A stretch of 64,000 nucleotides of DNA from Halomonas piscis (lineage in GTDB: Bacteria > Pseudomonadota > Gammaproteobacteria > Pseudomonadales > Halomonadaceae). The first letter of the stretch is position 1. Each line of letters starts with the position of its first letter. Location of the stretch: the NCBI RefSeq assembly GCF_031886125.1, contig NZ_CP119391.1:1116001-1180000 (forward strand), read 5' to 3'. Below the pieces are notes generated by a model that saw only the letters and a list, made by a program, of their open reading frames with translations, made no database searches and had not been told where the DNA came from. The position numbers were made by a program, and so were the translations under genes. Below, piece by piece: positions 62,232-64,000 of the stretch.

Positions 62232-63340
62232 CAGCCCATCTCCATAAAGAAAAGCGCCGCGGCGGCATCAAGCAGAATAACCATAAAAATCGACTGTACC
62301 ACGCTGGACGTGGTGTGCTCGCCTACCGACTGAGCGCTGCCGCTGACCTTGAAGCCTTCCTGGCAGCCGATCAAGGCGACCACAAAGGCGAATAACGGCG
62401 CTTTGCTTAGCCCGATCAAAAAGTGCTTCAGCGGGATGTCTCGCTGTAAGATGGCAAGAAACTGGGTAAGCGAGATGTCCAGTGCCAGCAGACAGACCAG
62501 GGCGCCACCGATCAGCCCGCAGACCATGCCGACGAAGGTAAGGATCGGCATGGTCACCATTGTTGCCAGCACCCGGGGGAGCACCAGCAGTTCCATCGGA
62601 TCAAGCCCCTGGACGCGGATGGCATCGAGTTCCTCGTGGGCTTTCATGGCGCCAAGCTGGGCAGTGAAGGCGCTGGCCGTGCGGCCGGCAACCAGTATAG
62701 CGGCCAGCAACACGCCAAACTCGCGAAGGAAGGCGAAAGCGACCAGATTCACCGTATATATCGTGGCGCCGAAGTCGCGCAGCACCGTGGCGCCCAAAAA
62801 GGCCATCACGGCGCCCACCAGGAAGGTCAGCAGGGCGACGATAGGCAGGGCATTGAGGCCCGTCTGATGGATCTGTGCGACTAACGACGTCAGACGCCAG
62901 CGACGCGGCCGCCAGATACCGGCGGCAAGCGTTGCCAGCGCCAGGCCCATGAAGCCCAAAAGCTGGCGCTGCTGATGCCAGAGGGTTTCAACCCGCCGGC
63001 CGGTTTCGGCCAGGAAGTCCTTTACCGGTTGGGCAGGGCGGGGTTGGGGAGGGGCGCTTTGTGCCATGGCATCGGCTACGGTACGCAGCAGGGCCCGGCG
63101 CTCAGCCGGAAGCTCGGGGGCCCAGTCGTCGATGGCCGCGAGTCGCTCGGCGCCAATGAGCTTTGCCAGCAAAGCGGCACCGGCCGTATCCAGGGCGTCA
63201 AGCTGCGAGAGATCCAGCGCTGGATGGTTTTTCGTTTGCTGCTCAACCTCATTTCTCAGGCGGGAAAAATGCGCCAGCGTCCAGTCGCCAACAAGGCGCA
63301 GGTGGCCGTCTGACGGCGAAATGTGTCCGGGTTGTGTCAT
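62228..63340 (-). CDS. MlaE-like permease with N-terminal STAS-like domain
   Basis: The 370-residue protein has an N-terminal STAS-like region (~1-110; LDLSQLDALDTAGAALLAKL) and five TM segments of MlaE type (GRTASAFTAQLGAMKAHEELDAIRVQGLDPMELLVLPRVLATM). It is the first gene of the four-gene lipid transport operon. Start ATG 63340 after GAGGAG. In canonical Mla systems the STAS subunit (MlaB) is separate; the fusion is a known variant. Confidence 0.9.
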   Translation of the reverse strand: MTQPGHISPSDGHLRLVGDWTLAHFSRLRNEVEQQTKNHPALDLSQLDALDTAGAALLAKLIGAERLAAIDDWAPELPAERRALLRTVADAMAQSAPPQPRPAQPVKDFLAETGRRVETLWHQQRQLLGFMGLALATLAAGIWRPRRWRLTSLVAQIHQTGLNALPIVALLTFLVGAVMAFLGATVLRDFGATIYTVNLVAFAFLREFGVLLAAILVAGRTASAFTAQLGAMKAHEELDAIRVQGLDPMELLVLPRVLATMVTMPILTFVGMVCGLIGGALVCLLALDISLTQFLAILQRDIPLKHFLIGLSKAPLFAFVVALIGCQEGFKVSGSAQSVGEHTTSSVVQSIFMVILLDAAAALFFMEMGW

Positions 63341-63537
63341 GCCTGTACTCCTCGCCGAGCCATGTGGCTGTGACGTTAAGCAACTTGCCGTTGAACGATT
63401 TATTTTGCGCATTGCCCACTGTTTCCAGTCCAGGAGGACGCTGGAATGGTGTCTGTCCCTGCCTTGGGCCGCGAGCTGCGGATCAGGTCTCTATTCCTGT
63501 CCAATTATACATACAATCATGTACTTAAATAGCAGCG

Positions 63538-64000
63538 TTATCGTTCCATCAGGTAATCGCCCACGGCGCGGTAGGCGGGTAGCGAGGTCGCATCGCTGGC
63601 CGCGTTGGCCGCGTTGGCGGTTTTGGCAAAGGCATCTGGATCGCCGCCCTGGCGAATGCTCTCGATGGTCTTGGCGGGGATCAGCTGCTCACCATCGAGC
63701 TCGCCGCGATCGAGCACCAATTGCCCCCGGCGGCCCATATCGCGCAGCGTGGCGTTAAAGCCGCCGCCGGCAAACGGTGTGCCGATCGAGTCAACGGTGT
63801 AAAAGGCTTCGCGCTCGGTGCCCGGGTGCGACCATACCCGCTCGGCCAGCCAGTCGGCGACGCTTTGCCCGGTGCTGCGAGCAATCAGCCAGCCCAGCGC
63901 ATCGGCGCCTGATCGTCCAGCGCACCTTCGGCCACCAGCGTTTCGCCCACCAGCCCGGTGATGGATTTAGTCACCGACATCACCCCCGTGCAGTCCACAG
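63538..64000 (-). pseudogene. Broken serine hydrolase (beta-lactamase/class C family), extends beyond window
   Basis: Reading from the window edge on the minus strand, the first frame gives a serine-hydrolase motif (VMSVTKSITGLVGETL, SxxK) and ends in a stop ~25 residues later (PMRWAG stop). The second frame, open from about 63905 to the TAA at 63540, gives ALGWLIARSTGQSVADWLAERVW and GGFNATLRDMGRRGQLVLDRGEL. The frames meet at 63895-63912, and the ~100 residues normally between SxxK and ALGWLI are missing. So both a deletion and a frameshift are present. Confidence 0.7.

Overview
The window is chromosomal DNA of a GC-rich gammaproteobacterium, most likely a member of the Halomonadaceae (Halomonas-like). 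I infer this from the acidic porin, the Pseudomonas-like gene neighbourhoods (HAD phosphatase/rppH/ptsP, NRDE protein, TauE, lgt, thyA, folA), the dienoyl-CoA reductase next to a HiPIP, and the SB1-type short LOV protein. The genus is an inference; no 16S gene is present.

Layout. 1-4.4 kb: partial exported protein, fadH, HiPIP, stand-alone Lrp/AsnC ligand domain, membrane-anchored NUC1-type nuclease. 4.57-4.94 kb: three tRNA-Leu(CAG) genes on the minus strand. 5.3-12.1 kb: translation and replication core (rnr, rlmB, rpsF, rpsR, DUF2232 protein, rplI, dnaB). 12.2-15.6 kb: two small conserved genes, hemH, a lytic transglycosylase. 15.6-22.5 kb: a mobile-element island containing two nearly identical IscB elements with upstream omega-RNA regions, and an IS481/IS5 pair stacked in one CTAG site, around a retropepsin-like protease gene and rsmE. 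22.5-25.1 kb: purD, a phosphoribulokinase-like gene, a HIT protein. 25.3-27.6 kb: a complete IS66 element with an 8-bp duplication, inserted in a REP-type repeat. 27.7-37.9 kb: ettA, short LOV photoreceptor, MFS and EamA transporters, tesA, flavoprotein, ybbA/ybbP-type transporter. 37.9-38.7 kb: tandem 215-bp palindromic repeats. 38.8-40.3 kb: a small Tat-like peptide gene overlapping a HprK-like/PqqD fusion gene. 40.3-49.4 kb: HAD phosphatase, rppH, ptsP, NRDE protein, a triple 133-bp repeat, TauE, lgt, thyA-folA, a ProQ-domain protein. 49.6-56.7 kb: two porins flanking a duplicated-domain secreted protein, a diguanylate cyclase, an AEC transporter, tRNA-Arg(CCT). 56.7-59.8 kb: a response-regulator remnant and a sulfide/persulfide module (AhpD-like, YgaP-like membrane protein, rhodanese, BigR-type repressor, ETHE1/Blh-type enzyme). 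59.9-63.3 kb: a four-gene Mla/Pqi-like lipid transport operon. 63.5-64 kb: a broken serine hydrolase.

The most notable system is the pair of IscB/omega-RNA units. The two 1.73-kb units have colinear ends with no net length difference, intact RuvC and HNH residues, different putative guides, and no transposase beside them. The second copy lies exactly between the purD Shine-Dalgarno sequence and its ATG. Its putative guide therefore equals the uninterrupted purD leader. Second in interest is the HprK/PqqD fusion with a repeat-bearing Tat-like peptide, a possible peptide-modification pair.
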